Origin: Clostridiales bacterium
GTDB taxonomy: Bacteria; Bacillota; Clostridia; Peptostreptococcales; Acidaminobacteraceae
Reading direction: 5' to 3'
DNA: 42,963 nt
Assembly (NCBI GenBank): GCA_030446305.1
Contig: JASUSA010000024.1
Coordinates: 1-42,963 of the forward strand
Shown here: positions 27,503-36,088 of the stretch, piece after piece
How positions within the stretch are numbered: position 1 is the stretch's first letter
Layout of the letters: every line of letters begins with the position of its first letter
Program-made: the position numbers and the translations under genes
Notes under the pieces: generated by a model
What the model saw: the letters and a program-made list of their open reading frames with translations, nothing else
What the model was told of the DNA's origin: nothing
The model's database searches: none

Positions 27503-28174
27503 TTAATTGACGCTGTTTATCTTGCGTCCCTTTAGCCAAAGCCATAGGGCAAGGCCTATTTCAGCTGCTGTCATTGGAAGTGACAAAATCTTTTCCAGCT
27601 GATTGGCCAACATGGCAAAATTGGGCGCCAACTGATGGAGCCCATGCACCATTGCATAACAAAAACCTGCAATAACAATGAGATATGCCAGCCATTTCGG
27701 AAAAAATGCCGCCTTCATCGCCACGCGTCCAACCAAGATAAGATGCAGGCCAAAGATGATAAGGCCAATCGACCAGATGCGATCAAACTGTGCAATCTGC
27801 GTCAGCACACGATCACTTGCATCACTGCTTATAAAGATTAAGCTGTAGGCATGCCCCAACACGGCTACTGCACAAGCCAGTACAAGCGTATACAAGAGTC
27901 TTAAGCCACCTAGCCAATAAGCCAACGACTGATCCACTGTATGGAAGAATCGACAAAGTGCCACCGCCACCAAGGCATCCAGTACAACGATGATACACCA
28001 TGCCCCTATTTCTAATAACGGCAATTGCCAATGGATCGTGTTATTCATGTAATTTTCTAAAACGGTGTTATGTGCATACCCAAAGGCAAAAATTGCGAGA
28101 AACGTCATGGCGATTAATGCAGCCGCAGCTACTTCTGCAGCTTTTTCAGTTTTAAGTCCAATATAATTAGTCAT
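27503..28174 (-). CDS. DUF4386-like integral membrane protein
   Basis: A 223-residue protein with six hydrophobic helices. The segment FDRIWSIGLIIFGLHLILVG followed by WLAYLIVIAGFCYAM is what I recall of the DUF4386 family, whose function is unknown. Start ATG 28174 has GAGGAGG upstream. It is a lone gene that converges on the Crp-type regulator, with 83 bp between the stops and no clear terminator. It has no visible link to the pgs island. Confidence 0.75.
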   Translation of the reverse strand: MTNYIGLKTEKAAEVAAAALIAMTFLAIFAFGYAHNTVLENYMNNTIHWQLPLLEIGAWCIIVVLDALVAVALCRFFHTVDQSLAYWLGGLRLLYTLVLACAVAVLGHAYSLIFISSDASDRVLTQIAQFDRIWSIGLIIFGLHLILVGRVAMKAAFFPKWLAYLIVIAGFCYAMVHGLHQLAPNFAMLANQLEKILSLPMTAAEIGLALWLWLKGRKINSVN

Positions 28175-28296
28175 TAGCTTCCTCCTCTTCTAACGTCATT
28201 TTACAGCACGTCGAAAGCAGTCGCATTGACTTAAGTTAAGAAGGCGCCCCCTTCTGCAACAAGAGAACGCCTTTCCATATTATCTTAATCGTCTTT

Positions 28297-28348
28297 GTAA
28301 TCACTGAATTTTAGTAATCGCTGTTTTTTTAGTAATCACTGATTTTTA
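28297..28348. repeat. Three tandem 17-18-bp repeats at the capA-like stop codon
   Basis: GTAATCACTGAATTTTA (28297-28313), GTAATCGCTGTTTTTTTA (28314-28331) and GTAATCACTGATTTTTA (28332-28348). The last copy contains the stop codon of the CapA-like gene. The copies differ by a few bases, so they are not very recent. Confidence 0.8.
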
Positions 28349-29683
28349 GCGCCAGCTGTCACCAAGCACTAAATCCGCATACCCTGCGATTTCATCATAG
28401 TACGATTTAAGCGCTTCATCCATCTGCTGTCCTGATAATGTTTTTAACGGTACCAGCGCCGCATAATTGTTATGATCGGATACCATGCCCATATAAGCAA
28501 CCGGCGTGATTTCAATGCCAGTAATCATTGTTTTTTTAGTGCCGTTCAGCATGCCCTTTGCAACTGTCATATTGGCAATCAGTGAAAGTACGGTTGCTGC
28601 TGAACCATAGACCGGTGTTAAATTGCCAAGGCTGTACAAAATGGGAATACGCTTTTCCGGATCGCTCATCGGCGTATAGAGTTCATGCGGCTGACAAACA
28701 TGTGGATGATGACCGATGATGGCATCGACGCCGAGTTCAGCGAATTCATGCGCCCATTTTAATTGATCGGGATGCGGATAGAACTCATGCTCTAGGCCCC
28801 AGTGCAATGTTAACATGACGAGGTCACATCCCATTTCACGCGCCTTCGCAATTTGTTTTTTAATGCGTGTTGTATCCGGTGATTTTTCAAAATGAAATGG
28901 CGTCAAATCACATCGCCAAGCTTCCTCTTTAGGCAGCGGATTGATATTGAGATTAAAAGTATGGGAAATCCACCCTATTTTCACATCGTCCATCTGCGTA
29001 CAGACAATGGTTTCCGATGCCTCTTTGCTTTTATAGACACCCGTGTAGGCAATACCGTCTGATTCGAGCTGATCCATTGTCATCTCTGCCCCTTCAAGCC
29101 CGCAGTCAAAGATGTGATTGTTGGCAATTTGAAGCACGTCATAACGCTTGCCGTCGTGCTGAATCAGCGCTTCGTACTGAGCCGCTGTCAGGTTTATGGT
29201 TGGGGTATCACCCTCTTTTTCTACCGAAAGCGACTTCGGTACTTCCTTCGACAGCGTCGATTCCAAATTGGCATAGGCGCAGTCTGCATCAAAAATATGC
29301 GATTCGACCGCTTTGTAAAGCACATCGCCGGAATCTTCAACATACTTGCCAAACATTAAGTCCCCGGAAGCGCTAATACGATAAGTCTTCTCAACTTTAA
29401 ATGCCTCTGGCTGCCAAGTTGACGCATTTTGTTTAAATTTGTCAAAATACGCCTCTAAGTTAAATCCCTTCATGCCCTTTACAATCGGCTTTCTGATTTT
29501 ATGCAGCCAATAAGCGGCAAATGCCATATTGGCAGGGTCCATATCATATTCTTCGGGTTCTGACCAACGCCCTTGCGCCAGTGCTTCAGCAGTATACTTT
29601 TCAACTGCCGTTCGCATGGATTCCCCTGCTGCATCCAGCATTTGATCCATATTTCTCGGTAAATCTATCGGTTTATAATACAT
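28346..29683 (-). CDS. CapA-family (PgsA-like) metallophosphatase-fold protein
   Basis: A 445-residue member of the PGA_cap/CapA family, which has a calcineurin-like fold. Motifs: SGDLMFGKYV, YANLESTLS, IANNHIFDCGLEG, LTLHWGLEHEFYPHPDQLKW and IIGHHPHVCQPHELY, all at the places expected for CapA. Canonical PgsA/CapA has an N-terminal membrane anchor; here the first 100 residues are polar, with no signal peptide or helix, so it looks cytoplasmic. ATG 29683 follows GAGAGG; an upstream extension would start in the tandem repeat and is unlikely. It lies about 1.8 kb beyond the crp-type gene, on the strand of the pgs genes but outside their operon. It may supply the missing PgsA function or do something else. 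Confidence 0.85.
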   Translation of the reverse strand: MYYKPIDLPRNMDQMLDAAGESMRTAVEKYTAEALAQGRWSEPEEYDMDPANMAFAAYWLHKIRKPIVKGMKGFNLEAYFDKFKQNASTWQPEAFKVEKTYRISASGDLMFGKYVEDSGDVLYKAVESHIFDADCAYANLESTLSKEVPKSLSVEKEGDTPTINLTAAQYEALIQHDGKRYDVLQIANNHIFDCGLEGAEMTMDQLESDGIAYTGVYKSKEASETIVCTQMDDVKIGWISHTFNLNINPLPKEEAWRCDLTPFHFEKSPDTTRIKKQIAKAREMGCDLVMLTLHWGLEHEFYPHPDQLKWAHEFAELGVDAIIGHHPHVCQPHELYTPMSDPEKRIPILYSLGNLTPVYGSAATVLSLIANMTVAKGMLNGTKKTMITGIEITPVAYMGMVSDHNNYAALVPLKTLSGQQMDEALKSYYDEIAGYADLVLGDSWR

Positions 29684-29769
29684 TGTCGGCCTCTCTTCTT
29701 TTTGACAAAAGCGTATTTGCAATCTGACCAATTGTTTGATTGTTTTGATTGTATCGACCAGATCATCAA

Positions 29770-29811
29770 GCATTCTTTATCATGCATTCTTTATCATGCA
29801 TTCTTTATCAT
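29770..29811. repeat. Three perfect tandem 14-bp repeats
   Basis: GCATTCTTTATCAT repeated without a mismatch at 29770-29783, 29784-29797 and 29798-29811, between the M20 gene and the CapA-like gene, about 90 bp before the latter's start. Perfect identity suggests recent slippage and possibly variable copy number. Confidence 0.9.
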
Positions 29812-29891
29812 TTATCTCTAACGCTTTTTTATCACTTATTTTTTGAACCGTTTCGCATTGAGCATCCATTAGGCAATGCTTCACTGCCTGA

Positions 29892-31097
29892 TCACTGGTT
29901 ATTTTTCAGCCATGTCATTGCCGTATGCGCATAGACAGCAGCACCTTTCCACAGCACGCGTTCATCAAACGTCGCCATTGGATGATGCATCGGATAGCGA
30001 TGACCATCTGCAGGAATGCCCGCGACAAGACCGACCATGAGGCTCGGCACTTCTTCACTGACATAGCCGAAGTCTTCCGAACCCGTAATGCGGGCAAACA
30101 TGCCCCCTGCATACGTTGAAGCATCCTTAATTGTATCACCGAACAGCGCTTGCATTGCCGCTAACGACTCGCGCCTTACGCTGCCTTCATTGATAACGCT
30201 TGGCACCTCAAATTCATAGACAACCTCGGCTTCGGCTCGAAATGTCTTCGCCACAGATTCTGATATCTCCGCTAGTCTTGCCTTTACAAATGCTCTCGTC
30301 GGTTTGCCAAAACTTCTAATGGTGCCGCGCATATAGCCTGTATCAGGAATGACATTGTTTGCACTGCCCGCACTAATTTCCCCAATCGTCATGGTAAACA
30401 GCTCCGCCGCATTAACTTCTCTTGCATTAATAACCTGAAGCGCTGTGTGCACATGTGCCATCACATTAATCGGGTCAACTGTCTCGTGTGGCGTTGCACC
30501 ATGTCCACCTTTGCCTTTGACATTAATGCGGAAAGCGTCTGTATTGGAGCTGGCTGCACCTTCTGCCATCACGACGACATCACCATTTGCAACACCGGGA
30601 GCGCCAGTAAGCACGTGAATCATCATTGCCGCATCAACTTCCGGATTTTTTAAGACACCGGCTTCAATCATTGTTTTTGCACCGAGCGCCACTTCTTCTC
30701 CCGGTTGAAACATGAGTTTTACGGTTCCCTCAATGGCGGATTCATTTTGTTTTAACAGCTTCGCACAGCCAAGGAGCATCGTCGTGTGAAAATCATGCCC
30801 GCATGCGTGCATATTGCCATTGGTCGCACTAAAGGGTTCACCCGATTCTTCTTTTATTGGCAGTGCATCCATATCGGCTCTAAGCATAAAGGTCTTGCCG
30901 CTAACACCCTTGCCGCATGTTGCCACAACACCACCACCGCAACGTGTCGGCGCATAGCCGTATGCTTTAAGCATTTCAATGACATAAGCCGTGGTATTCG
31001 GCAGTTCCAGTCCGATTTCCGGTGACTGATGAAGATGTCTTCTGCATGTCACCAGTTCTTCTTGAAGTGCCTCCGCACTTTGAATAAAATCTTTCAT
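29892..31097 (-). CDS. M20D family amidohydrolase (N-acyl-amino acid hydrolase type)
   Basis: A 401-residue zinc/manganese peptidase-like amidohydrolase of the hippurate hydrolase / IAA-amino-acid hydrolase / N-acetyldiaminopimelate deacetylase group. Metal-site motifs: NMHACGHDFH (Cys99, His101), FQPGEE with catalytic Glu, ITGSEDFG and a C-terminal MHHP. The dimerisation domain has GKGGHGATPHETVDPI. It hydrolyses an amide-linked acyl or aminoacyl group; the exact substrate is unknown. ATG 31097 follows AAAGGAG. It is third in an operon after two membrane proteins, 19 bp downstream, so its substrate is probably imported by them. Confidence 0.93.
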   Translation of the reverse strand: MKDFIQSAEALQEELVTCRRHLHQSPEIGLELPNTTAYVIEMLKAYGYAPTRCGGGVVATCGKGVSGKTFMLRADMDALPIKEESGEPFSATNGNMHACGHDFHTTMLLGCAKLLKQNESAIEGTVKLMFQPGEEVALGAKTMIEAGVLKNPEVDAAMMIHVLTGAPGVANGDVVVMAEGAASSNTDAFRINVKGKGGHGATPHETVDPINVMAHVHTALQVINAREVNAAELFTMTIGEISAGSANNVIPDTGYMRGTIRSFGKPTRAFVKARLAEISESVAKTFRAEAEVVYEFEVPSVINEGSVRRESLAAMQALFGDTIKDASTYAGGMFARITGSEDFGYVSEEVPSLMVGLVAGIPADGHRYPMHHPMATFDERVLWKGAAVYAHTAMTWLKNNQ

Positions 31098-31116
31098 CTC
31101 ATAACTCCTTTCAAAA

Positions 31117-31800
31117 TCATTCGTTGCTGGGTTCTTCTATTGTCTGTTTGCGATTGCCAATTTTATAAATAATTGTGGCAATCAACACGGAGATCGCGAT
31201 AATGACAGGAATGAAAAAAAGCGAATTGACAACTTGTGATACGACGATGGCAAAACCGACAATCGTTGGTACGACTGCTGCTTTTGGGTTTTTGACCAAA
31301 GTCGCAATATACAGCGCACCAAAGAGTGCCGGAACAATTTGCTCAAATCCCGTCTTTATGGCAGGCTGTTCAAAAAAGCTTGAAAATGGCGTTAACAAAA
31401 GGACGCCGGCAATAATAATCACTTCTGTAACAATAGCAGAAGTCGCCACTGCCATGGTCGAGATAACATCACCTTCTTCTGAATTCGAATCGAGTTCTGT
31501 CGCTTCAAGTGCCACAATGGAAGCCGGAATTTTAATATTCATCCAGTTGCCGCTCAACAGCATAACAAAGTAACCCGCTGCCCCGACAATTGGCGCATAG
31601 CTTAAAAACTCCCCGATGAGAATCGGAATAATAATAACGGCAATAACGGATATACCCGCTATGAAACCTTCTTTTGTCGGCAACAGTCCCCATTTGAACC
31701 AGAGCATTGCCGGCAGCATTAATGTGGCAAGAAAGAAGATGATTGCACTCACTCTTCCCAGTCTATAGACAGAATCTTCATAAGATTTATTTTTATTCAC
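31117..31800 (-). CDS. Integral membrane protein, probable second subunit of a transporter
   Basis: A 227-residue protein with about six hydrophobic helices. The GTG start at 31800 is chosen because AGGAGG lies seven bases before it; in-frame upstream starts would run into the preceding gene. I do not recognise a named family. Visible features: a charged N terminus (NKNKSYEDSVYRLGR), an acidic cytoplasmic loop ATELDSNSEEGDVIS in the middle, and a basic/acidic tail. It sits between the DUF5058-like gene (11 bp) and the M20 amidohydrolase (19 bp), so it is tightly co-expressed. With its partner it may form a two-component transporter for the amidohydrolase substrate. Confidence 0.75.
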   Translation of the reverse strand: MNKNKSYEDSVYRLGRVSAIIFFLATLMLPAMLWFKWGLLPTKEGFIAGISVIAVIIIPILIGEFLSYAPIVGAAGYFVMLLSGNWMNIKIPASIVALEATELDSNSEEGDVISTMAVATSAIVTEVIIIAGVLLLTPFSSFFEQPAIKTGFEQIVPALFGALYIATLVKNPKAAVVPTIVGFAIVVSQVVNSLFFIPVIIAISVLIATIIYKIGNRKQTIEEPSNE

Positions 31801-31811
31801 CGTTAAACCTC

Positions 31812-32513
31812 CTATATTTGCATCAGCACAATTGCGCCGACGGCTGTAATCATACTGATGGATAACGCATATTCTTTCAGCCATGACCATTTGAGCTTCA
31901 CCATACAGACAGTAAGTAGCGCCATAACCACCGCTGCAATGACAACCGCATTTAACGCATTGCCGCCACCAATCACTGCCGGCGCAATAAAATTCATCTG
32001 TACACTAACGAGAATCGTCGTTAAAATAAGCGTTTGGAAAGTCGTGTCCTTGGAAACGGCCTTTTTAATACCGCTCTTATACTTTCTGAGGAATAGAACT
32101 GCCAGAACAAATCCCGGCGTTACACCAAGCGTCATCAACCAAACAGAATTGGCAAATGCCTGCGGCGAATACATTGCACCACCGAGTTCAGTTCCCATGG
32201 CCTGTGCACCAATTGCCGCAACCGTCAGTTCGTACATCATGGAACCCGCCATACCGAGTCTTGCCCATGAAACCGGAATCCCCAGTATTGGCGACAGGGA
32301 AATAAGACCGATAATGATGGCGATGGATGGCACGATCGTCGTAATGGCTGATGCTTTAACAGCCTTGTAAATAACCTGTTTCTCAATTTTCAGTTCTTTA
32401 GCGCGCTTCATTGCCATCCTGAAAAAAATGACAGCCTGTGCCATGAGCAGCGCTAAAATAAATAGTGTTACTAAATACATTGGCCTTGAATTCGCTATTT
32501 CTAAATAGTCCAC
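31812..32513 (-). CDS. DUF5058-like membrane protein, probable transporter subunit
   Basis: A 233-residue protein with about six to seven hydrophobic helices. The start DYLEIANSRPMYLVTLFILA, followed by AQAVIFFRMAMKRAKEL, is what I recall of DUF5058 (YLAIANS...). The GTG start at 32513 is preferred, with AAAGGGGG upstream. Later features are a small-residue-rich segment, GAQAMGTELGGAMYSPQAFA, and a GVTPGFVLAVLFLRKYK helix end. It is first in the operon with the second membrane gene and the M20 amidohydrolase, divergent from a LysR regulator. Function is unknown; transport of an N-acylated amino acid or dipeptide-like compound is inferred from the M20 gene. Confidence 0.78.
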   Translation of the reverse strand: MDYLEIANSRPMYLVTLFILALLMAQAVIFFRMAMKRAKELKIEKQVIYKAVKASAITTIVPSIAIIIGLISLSPILGIPVSWARLGMAGSMMYELTVAAIGAQAMGTELGGAMYSPQAFANSVWLMTLGVTPGFVLAVLFLRKYKSGIKKAVSKDTTFQTLILTTILVSVQMNFIAPAVIGGGNALNAVVIAAVVMALLTVCMVKLKWSWLKEYALSISMITAVGAIVLMQI

Positions 32514-32826
32514 GTTTACCCCCTTTGGAATATGGCCTTTTTGCACGGATCATGCACCGCTCGCTTGTCTTTTTATATCGCTCGACATGATACCGTGTAC
32601 CATTATTCCCATTCGTTTTATGTGAACAGCATATGCCCATTGTCAGAATATTTAAAATACGTATTTTTTATGCTAAAGTATAAAATATACTTATAGCAGC
32701 TGAAAGCATTCATTTTACTCATCTTTTTGCTCATTTCAAAAAAAAGGAATCCATTTTATCATTGAAATTTTATATAATTCCCATATAATTGAGGTAAAAA
32801 TAGCCTCTTTATAAGGAATTATTGAT
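32514..32826. promoter_or_regulatory. Divergent control region between the DUF5058 operon and lysR
   Basis: A 313-bp gap. It contains two perfect AT-rich dyads, AAAATAC/GTATTTT (32654-32667, no gap) and AAGTATA-AAA-TATACTT (32676-32692). The lysR promoter is TTGAAA (32762-32767), a 16-bp gap, then TATAAT (32784-32789). The dyads fit LysR-type binding sites located between the two divergent promoters. Confidence 0.6.
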
Positions 32827-33747
32827 ATGACATTAGATCAAATATACTATTTTATTGAAATTGCAAAGACAGGATCGATGAGCCAAGCTGCAAATGTCCT
32901 ACACGTTTCACAACCCAATATCAGCATGACCATTAAATCACTTGAGAATGAGGTTGGATACACACTCTTTAACCGCATTCCCCGCGGGGTAGAATTGACT
33001 CGCCAAGGCGCAGAATTTTTATATTACGCCGAATCAATCGTCAGAAATGTTCAGGAAATTCAAGCTATTCGTGAACCAAATCGTGAAAATCTCGCTACTT
33101 TTGCCATTTCTGCACAATATGTCTCCGTTGCCATTTATCCGCTTGAAGATATGTATCACCTCTTTGAACAGCAAGCAAAGATTTTTACCATTCGTCAAAA
33201 CAACTTTTCCGATGTCGTCGACGATGTGGCCAGCGGTTATTCGGATTTAGGGTTAATCAATATTTCTGTTCACCAGACGGACTTTATCAATGCGCTGCTC
33301 GAAAGAAAGGGCGTGACCTTTACGCCCATTGACAGGCGTGAAATGGCGCTGGCCGTTTCTTCAAGCCATCCGCTCTGCAACGTGCCCAATCCCAAATGGT
33401 CGGATTTTTACACATATCCGCTGGCAATTGTTGAATACTCGGATAAAGCTTATTTTAGCGTTCAGGATGTTAAGCATCTCTCTTTTGATTCGTTTAAAAG
33501 CAAATTGTATGTTCAGGATATGCTGTTTCTCTATTATTTGATGACAAACCTAAACGCTGTGACCTTCCTGTCCATTGGCAAGCATCACGATCTGGACGAC
33601 CTGCTTAAGAAATACCAAATGCATATTAAAGTTTATCCGATGGATGACCCGGTGGTCCTCTCATTCGGCTATATACGGCAAACATCAAAACCACTGACCT
33701 ATCTCGAGCAGTATTTTATCAATGCCTTAAAAAAACACCTCGGGTAA
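32827..33747 (+). CDS. LysR family transcriptional regulator
   Basis: A 306-residue LysR-type regulator. N-terminal HTH: MTLDQIYYFIEIAKTGSMSQ, then AANVLHVSQPNISMTIKSLE, then GYTLFNRIPRGVELTRQGAEF. The C-terminal periplasmic-binding-protein-like effector domain runs from about residue 90 to 295. ATG 32827 gives the standard start. It is divergent from the DUF5058/M20 operon, which it very likely controls in response to the operon's substrate. A promoter lies 38 bp upstream. The effector is unknown. Confidence 0.93.
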   Translation: MTLDQIYYFIEIAKTGSMSQAANVLHVSQPNISMTIKSLENEVGYTLFNRIPRGVELTRQGAEFLYYAESIVRNVQEIQAIREPNRENLATFAISAQYVSVAIYPLEDMYHLFEQQAKIFTIRQNNFSDVVDDVASGYSDLGLINISVHQTDFINALLERKGVTFTPIDRREMALAVSSSHPLCNVPNPKWSDFYTYPLAIVEYSDKAYFSVQDVKHLSFDSFKSKLYVQDMLFLYYLMTNLNAVTFLSIGKHHDLDDLLKKYQMHIKVYPMDDPVVLSFGYIRQTSKPLTYLEQYFINALKKHLG

Positions 33748-33785
33748 CGTCGCATTGTCGCAGTATTCGATTTTCAGAAAAAACA

Positions 33786-33815
33786 AACACCCCCGTGTAA
33801 ACTCACGAGGGCGTT
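33786..33815 (-). terminator. Terminator of the DUF4003-like gene
   Basis: AACACCCCCGTG (33786-33797) pairs with CACGAGGGCGTT (33804-33815) with two mismatches. On the minus strand it is followed by TGTTTTTT. It sits about 76 bp after the minus-strand gene's stop, between convergent genes. Confidence 0.7.
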
Positions 33816-33890
33816 GCTGATTCATGCATCATGCTTGATATCGCATCATTATAAAACGTATCCGCAGCATTGTTTTCATATCGTGGCGCA

Positions 33891-34886
33891 TCAAGCCCCG
33901 CCTGAACCCGAACTCGATGCAGCTGCACTTGTCGATGCAATCACTGCACACATAGCGGCTTGCTGTGCTGCAATCAGCGACATAGCAGCATTTACAGCCG
34001 TTGAGCTCGTTAGACCGTCTGATACGCCTATATAATCACTGGTTACCAGCATCCCGGCATGCATTAAGCGCTGCTTTTTGTCAATGCCGAATATGCCGTA
34101 TCCTTTTTGTTCAGAAAGAAAACGGTCAACCGATAGGATGTCATCTATCACAGAAGCTTCGTCCGCGGGGATCATGGCAAGAACACCAAGTGTTGCAAGT
34201 TCGTAGTTTGTGCCATATCTTCGTCCCCTTTCCTTTAATGCATTAAAAAGCGTCAGCGTCTTTCTGCATTTGTCTTCGGCGATTCCCTCGCAGAGTGCCA
34301 ACACATGACTTAATGACTGCACGGCATTGCCTGAGAAAAACTCAGGTTTTAAACAATCGTAACAGCGCTTCATTTCTTCAACGATTTGCTCATCTGTCAG
34401 CTCCGACATTGCAAGCAATGCGGCAAACACACTGTCCTCACTGGAAGTCAGAAAAGGGTGATCATGTTTCATCAGCTCATAAATGTGTCTCGTACGTGCA
34501 GCAATCGTATCATAACGCACTGGTACCGCCATGTTCGTAATTATCATGGAAACTAATGGCAAATATTGAGAAGTAAAGAAATGTTTCTTTAATGAGGCAT
34601 AGACCTCTAATGCATTCTTTAATTTTTGCTCAGGATTGTGATCAATCGCCATCATGGTAATCATAACCAGCTTACCGGTGCCTCTGAAATTAGAAAATAA
34701 ACCGACCTGTTCTTTCAGAATATCCCTGCAATGCTTCATTTTATTTGCATCTGGTTTCTGTCGTTCATTTGCAAACATTGCTGCACAAATCGGGCTGAGG
34801 TAAGCACTTTCCCAGTTAAAGGTCTTTTTTATGATGTCTCTATTTTCGATGAAATGATCGCATAATGCCGATAAACTGTTTCTCAT
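33891..34886 (-). CDS. DUF4003-like protein of unknown function
   Basis: A 331-residue, mostly helical soluble protein. Composition and the segments LCDHFIENRDIIKKTFNWES and SYLSP/ICAAMFA recall the DUF4003 family, whose role is unknown. The C terminus is a low-complexity tail of Ala, Ser and Gly (ASTSAAASSSGSGGA), preceded by AAMSLIAAQQAAMCAVIA. ATG 34886 follows AAGGAGG. No signal peptide or membrane anchor is evident. It stands alone between lysR (convergent) and the trmO operon, so the context gives no hint of its task. Confidence 0.75.
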   Translation of the reverse strand: MRNSLSALCDHFIENRDIIKKTFNWESAYLSPICAAMFANERQKPDANKMKHCRDILKEQVGLFSNFRGTGKLVMITMMAIDHNPEQKLKNALEVYASLKKHFFTSQYLPLVSMIITNMAVPVRYDTIAARTRHIYELMKHDHPFLTSSEDSVFAALLAMSELTDEQIVEEMKRCYDCLKPEFFSGNAVQSLSHVLALCEGIAEDKCRKTLTLFNALKERGRRYGTNYELATLGVLAMIPADEASVIDDILSVDRFLSEQKGYGIFGIDKKQRLMHAGMLVTSDYIGVSDGLTSSTAVNAAMSLIAAQQAAMCAVIASTSAAASSSGSGGA

Positions 34887-35020
34887 TGTCATCCTCCTTT
34901 TTGTCGCCTTCACTCAATTGCGGTTCTTTATAAGTTTATCACACTTTGCCGAATTCAGGCTTCATAAGGATGCACATCATTTATTTGACAGTGTTTAAAA
35001 TGAAGCATTAGCTATTCATA

Positions 35021-35059
35021 CGCTCTTTTCATGCGCTCTTTTCATGCGCTCTTTTCAAC
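35021..35059. repeat. Three tandem 13-bp repeats next to the trmO stop
   Basis: CGCTCTTTTCATG at 35021-35033 and 35034-35046, then CGCTCTTTTCAAC at 35047-35059, two mismatches in the last copy. It ends three bases before the trmO stop codon (35063-35065 on the minus strand). Confidence 0.85.
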
Positions 35060-35062
35060 GTT

Positions 35063-35539
35063 TTAGACAAAACGCTGATCGGACTTCCTTGCCTGAATAG
35101 CCTCTGCTGGTTTATCGAGCCAACCAACGCGAACAGGTGTCTGCGGTAAATCAAATGCCGGAACGTAGGGCTTAATATCCAGTAGCGGCGTACCATCCAG
35201 CACGTCGAGATTTTGAATATAAACGCGGTTTGCTTCAATGCGATCGACTGCAACCACAGACATGCCAATGGCGTTAGGCCTCACTGGCGCCCTTGTCGCG
35301 AAAACCCCGTGAACCGCATCGTCCATAAATGGCTTGACCAGAAGTTTGGACTGCTTGACTTTATGAAAATGATAGAGTATGTAGAGATGGCTAAAGCCTT
35401 CCAAGTCTTTCAACCCTTCTAAATAGGATGCCTCAATTTCCAAATAACCTGGAGAAGCCAATGCGCCCGTCGGTTGAATAGGCATATCTTCGAGTGTCTT
35501 AAATGTACTTTTCACAACGCCTATTGTTTTAAATTCCAA
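35063..35539 (-). CDS. trmO: tRNA (N6-threonylcarbamoyladenosine37-N6)-methyltransferase TrmO/TsaA
   Basis: A TsaA-like SAM-dependent methyltransferase that methylates t6A37 in certain tRNAs. Motif GVFATRAPVRPNAIGMSVV is the family signature (GxFATRSPxRPNPIGLS; Ala replaces the usual Pro). GALASPGYLEIEASYLEGLK is the conserved N-terminal region. The likely start is TTG 35539, nine bases after AAAGGAG; an ATG at 35548 directly abuts that site and is less likely. The protein has 158 residues, a complete single-domain bacterial form. Last gene of a marR-GNAT-trmO cluster; 27 bp after the acetyltransferase. Confidence 0.9.
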   Translation of the reverse strand: MEFKTIGVVKSTFKTLEDMPIQPTGALASPGYLEIEASYLEGLKDLEGFSHLYILYHFHKVKQSKLLVKPFMDDAVHGVFATRAPVRPNAIGMSVVAVDRIEANRVYIQNLDVLDGTPLLDIKPYVPAFDLPQTPVRVGWLDKPAEAIQARKSDQRFV

Positions 35540-35566
35540 TGCAATCATCTCCTTTAACGATCAAAT

Positions 35567-36067
35567 TTATTTCAGCAGTTTCTCATAACAGTTGAATTTT
35601 AATGGCCTTCCCAAAAAATTGATATGGCCTGTAAATTGGTAACCCAAGCTTTGAAAGGCGGTATTCATCGCCTGATTAGTCGAATACGTATCCGAGCGAA
35701 TCGCCTGTATGTTCATTTCTAATGCCAGCGTTTCAGCATATTGCATCAGTTTTTTGCCAATGCCTTGCCCTCTTGCATTCAGCGCCACCGCCGTCCTGTG
35801 GATAACCAGACATTTTTCAGGTGTTTTCCACGCCGCATCCGCATATTCCTCCGGCTGATTCGTATCTAAACAAACGAATCCCAGCAAATTGCCATCTGAT
35901 TCGCGGTAAGCATACAGATTTCCCTTTTTAATATCCGCTAAAAACACGTTGTGGGTTGGATAAGTATCATCCCATTGATGGTTGTTGACGCGTTTCATCT
36001 CTGCAACCGTTTCGGTGATAATCGCCATGATTCTTTCAAGATCCTGTTCACATGCTTTTGAAATCAT
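35567..36067 (-). CDS. GNAT family N-acetyltransferase
   Basis: A 166-residue acetyl-CoA-dependent N-acetyltransferase. The pyrophosphate-binding motif A is HRTAVALNARGQGIGKKLMQYAE (RGQGIG, in part), followed by motif B-like IQAIRSDTYSTNQAMNTAFQ and SLGYQFTG. NHQWDDTYPTHNVFLADI near the N terminus resembles acetyltransferases with a bound Trp-rich loop. The acceptor is unknown. No strong ribosome binding site precedes ATG 36067, so coupling to the marR gene 22 bp upstream is likely. Part of the marR-led operon. Confidence 0.9.
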   Translation of the reverse strand: MISKACEQDLERIMAIITETVAEMKRVNNHQWDDTYPTHNVFLADIKKGNLYAYRESDGNLLGFVCLDTNQPEEYADAAWKTPEKCLVIHRTAVALNARGQGIGKKLMQYAETLALEMNIQAIRSDTYSTNQAMNTAFQSLGYQFTGHINFLGRPLKFNCYEKLLK

Positions 36068-36088
36068 TTTACTTGCGGCATGATACGC

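Noticed and set aside
29770..29811. Tandem repeat as a possible CRISPR array
   Set aside because: Units are contiguous, 14 bp and have no spacers; it is a simple tandem duplication. No CRISPR array was found anywhere in the window.
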